The notes under the pieces are model-generated. The model saw only the letters and a program-made list of their open reading frames with translations, was not told the origin of the DNA and did no database searches. 7,693 nt of DNA. Origin: Clostridiales bacterium (GTDB lineage Bacteria > Bacillota > Clostridia > Lachnospirales > Anaerotignaceae). Shown here piece by piece: positions 6,698 to 7,693 of this stretch. The stretch is taken from positions 1 through 7,693 of the forward strand of contig JAGZLR010000079.1 in assembly GCA_018364635.1 (NCBI GenBank). Direction: 5' to 3'. Positions within the stretch are counted from its first letter, which is position 1. Each line of letters begins with the position of its first letter. The translations under genes were made by a program, and so were the position numbers.

Positions 6698-6716
6698 TAG
6701 AAATGGAGGCGGTTAA

Positions 6717-6850
6717 ATGTCAAAAAGAACATACGGGAGACCGCCAAAATATAAAACAAAAAAGAAATATAGGAAAAGATAGATCAGTATTTTGAGTCTT
6801 GCCAAGGAATTTTGCTAAAAGATGAAAACAATAAGTCTATGCTGGTTTAA
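6717..6850 (+). pseudogene. Terminase small subunit remnant, frameshifted and truncated
   Basis: ATG at 6717 has a good GGAGG (6705-6709) and reads MSKRTYGRPPKYKTK. In this frame it ends at TAG 6780-6782 as a 21-residue basic peptide. Shifting frame within the A6 tract at 6758-6763 gives KEI, a TAG stop at 6770-6772, then EKIDQYFESCQGILLKDENN and KSMLV before TAA at 6848-6850. GRPPKYKTK-KEI-x-EKIDQYFESC resembles the start of small terminase subunits (DNA-recognition component of the packaging motor) in Firmicutes phages. One extra A in the tract would restore the frame, but the internal TAG would remain. The C-terminal two thirds are absent, and the large-subunit fragment follows at once. 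Recognition is from memory of the family; a search would settle it. Confidence 0.7.
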
Positions 6851-6851
6851 A

Positions 6852-7405
6852 TGGCTGGGAAGTCAGTTTTTTGTAGAGGCTAAATATTTAGAGGCATATC
6901 GGCATGAGTACCTAAGAGAGATGACAGATACAGGAGGAGAGGTATTAAATTAGGAAAGTAACCGATGATAAAATCAAGACATTTGACAGAGTATCCAGGG
7001 GTCTGGACTGGGGATATGCTGTGGACCCGCTGTATTACACGGTAAACCATTACAAAAAGACTCTATATTTTTTATGAGCTCCATACAGTTAGTATAAGTA
7101 ATCGGAAGGCTGCTGAGTTAATCAAGGTGGAAAATAAAAATAATAGTCTGGTGATCTGCGATAGTGCTGAACCAAAAAGTATCGCAGAATTAAACGTTTA
7201 TGGCATTAAATGGTTGCAAGACTTAGAAGAAATTGTTATTGACCCTATTCGATGTCCTAACACCGCAAAAGAGTTTCAAGAATACGAGTTGGAAAAAGAT
7301 AGAGAAGGAAATTTCAAGGCGCATTTTCCAGACAAAAACAATCATTCTATTGACGCGGTATGCTATAGTAGGGAGTGGGATATGAGAAATACGAAAGTAA
7401 GGTGA
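6852..7405 (+). pseudogene. Terminase large subunit remnant (C-terminal nuclease part), broken in three frames
   Basis: Three successive fragments read as one ancestral protein. At 6852-6950: WLGSQFFVEAKYLEAYRHEY, then LREMTDTGGEVLN and a TAG stop. At 6952-7074: RKVTDDKIKTFDRVSRGLDW, then GYAVDPLYYTVNHYKKTL and a TGA stop. At 7061-7405: LYIFYELHTVSISNRKAAEL, then VICDSAEPKSIAELN, CPNTAKEFQEYELEKDREG, FPDKNNHSIDAVCYS and a normal-looking end DMRNTKVR. The family uses a RuvC-like nuclease whose acidic residues are expected in GLDWG, CDSAEP and the HSIDA-x-RYA motif; here the last is HSIDAVCYS, with Arg changed to Cys. The packaging ATPase domain is absent. The last fragment could be opened from GTG at 7127 as a 92-residue frame, but it has no ribosome binding site and begins mid-domain. 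It is a fossil, not a gene. Confidence 0.82.
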
Positions 7406-7411
7406 TCGGGA

Positions 7412-7462
7412 TTGTATTTAACAGACATGGATTTTTTAAACACCAAAATTTCCGCTATGTAA
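7412..7462 (+). pseudogene. Possible start of the next phage gene, truncated after 16 codons
   Basis: AAGGTGAT (7399-7406), overlapping the terminase stop, is a good Shine-Dalgarno for TTG at 7412. The frame reads MYLTDMDFLNTKISAM and ends at TAA 7460-7462. In phages the gene after the large terminase is often the portal protein, and this could be its N-terminus, but 16 residues are too few to identify it. Confidence 0.3.
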
Positions 7463-7598
7463 TGTAGAAGTTACCCCAAATTTGTTTCTACTTATAACAT
7501 ATGAAGACAAGAATGGCAAAGTAAGCGAAATGACTTTTGAATGCCCAACCTACGGAAATTTTAAGAATTTAGAAATAGAGATAAATAACCTACAGTAA
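7440..7598 (+). pseudogene. Unassigned open fragment without a start codon
   Basis: A 52-codon stretch lies between TAA at 7437-7439 and TAA at 7596-7598. It reads TPKFPLCNVEVTPNLF, LLITYEDKNGKVSEM, TFECPTYGNFKNLEIEINN and LQ. Its composition looks protein-like and charged, and it overlaps the previous fragment in another frame, so it may be the C-terminal end of a gene joined there by deletion. I do not recognise the family, and no start or ribosome binding site is present. Confidence 0.3.
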
Positions 7599-7693
7599 AT
7601 ACCCAACACCAAACAGTAAATATTTTAAGGATCCTTTTTATGAGAAGAGAATGGAAAGGGTTACTATAATCATTTCATAATATTAAGATTTGT
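7599..7693. other. Right edge without a recognisable gene
   Basis: The last 95 bases are AT-rich and hold no supported gene. One frame is open from 7585 to 7677 (ending KDPFYEKRMERVTIIIS), but it has no start or ribosome binding site. ACAGTAAATA occurs twice, at 7592-7601 and 7613-7622. A GGATCC palindrome at 7630-7635 is flanked by AA and TT but makes too short a stem for a terminator. Confidence 0.4.

Larger units (their letters stand above)
6701..7598 (+). mobile_element. Degenerate prophage fragment (DNA-packaging module remnant)
   Basis: Broken pieces of a phage terminase small subunit and large subunit lie in the normal phage order on one strand, followed by short unassigned open fragments. 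About 300 codons expected between them, including the large-subunit ATPase domain, are missing. No integrase, capsid, lysis gene or attachment site is seen. The left boundary is set by the terminator at 6697. The right boundary is uncertain, because 7599-7693 shows nothing recognisable. Confidence 0.75.

Noticed and set aside
6717..6782. A functional 21-residue basic peptide with a good ribosome binding site
   Set aside because: Its start and GRPPKYKTK match a terminase small-subunit N-terminus, and the missing continuation is present in the next frame.
7127..7405. A 92-residue intact gene starting at GTG 7127
   Set aside because: Coding similarity continues upstream in the same frame to 7061 with no ribosome binding site at 7127, so this is only the tail of the terminase pseudogene.
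7592..7622. ACAGTAAATA repeated 21 bases apart, as a CRISPR-like or iteron repeat
   Set aside because: There are only two short AT-rich copies, with no third unit, no cas or replication gene, and no regular array.

Overview
This window looks like chromosomal DNA from a low-GC, Gram-positive anaerobe of the Clostridia, perhaps a Lachnospiraceae relative. The grounds are AT-rich codon use, strong AGGAGG-type ribosome binding sites, TTG starts with good Shine-Dalgarno sequences, a lipoprotein-type solute-binding protein, Rho-independent terminators, and Firmicutes-phage-like terminase fragments. The taxon is an inference.

Positions 1-3225 hold a carbohydrate ABC importer of the ribose/xylose (RbsABC/XylFGH, CUT2) type, in the order ATPase (5' end missing), permease, solute-binding lipoprotein, ending in an intrinsic terminator at 3199-3225. 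The ATPase reading frame breaks at an A6 tract at 7-12, where A7 would restore a normal family sequence.

Positions 3226-6042 hold a second unit. A promoter region with two neighbouring inverted repeats is followed by a zinc-dependent polyol dehydrogenase (xylitol/sorbitol dehydrogenase family), a terminator-like hairpin, a xylulokinase with a TTG start, and a long terminator hairpin. Together these fit a pentitol pathway: ABC import of a polyol such as xylitol or D-arabitol, oxidation to D-xylulose, then phosphorylation to D-xylulose 5-phosphate for the pentose phosphate pathway. The substrate is inferred from the gene combination and not proved. No regulator is in the window.

Positions 6043-6697 hold one unrecognised membrane protein of 196 residues with about five or six membrane segments, a TTG start, and its own perfect 12-bp terminator overlapping the stop codon.

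Positions 6701-7598 are a decayed fragment of a phage DNA-packaging module. The start of a terminase small subunit joins directly to the C-terminal nuclease part of a terminase large subunit. The ATPase part is gone, and frameshifts, stops and small internal deletions are visible. After the terminase come short open fragments that cannot be assigned, and 7599-7693 has no recognisable gene. No CRISPR array, tRNA, rRNA or complete transposon is seen. The parts most worth checking are the pentitol uptake specificity, the operator-like palindromes at 3238-3291, the orphan membrane protein, and the terminase fossil.
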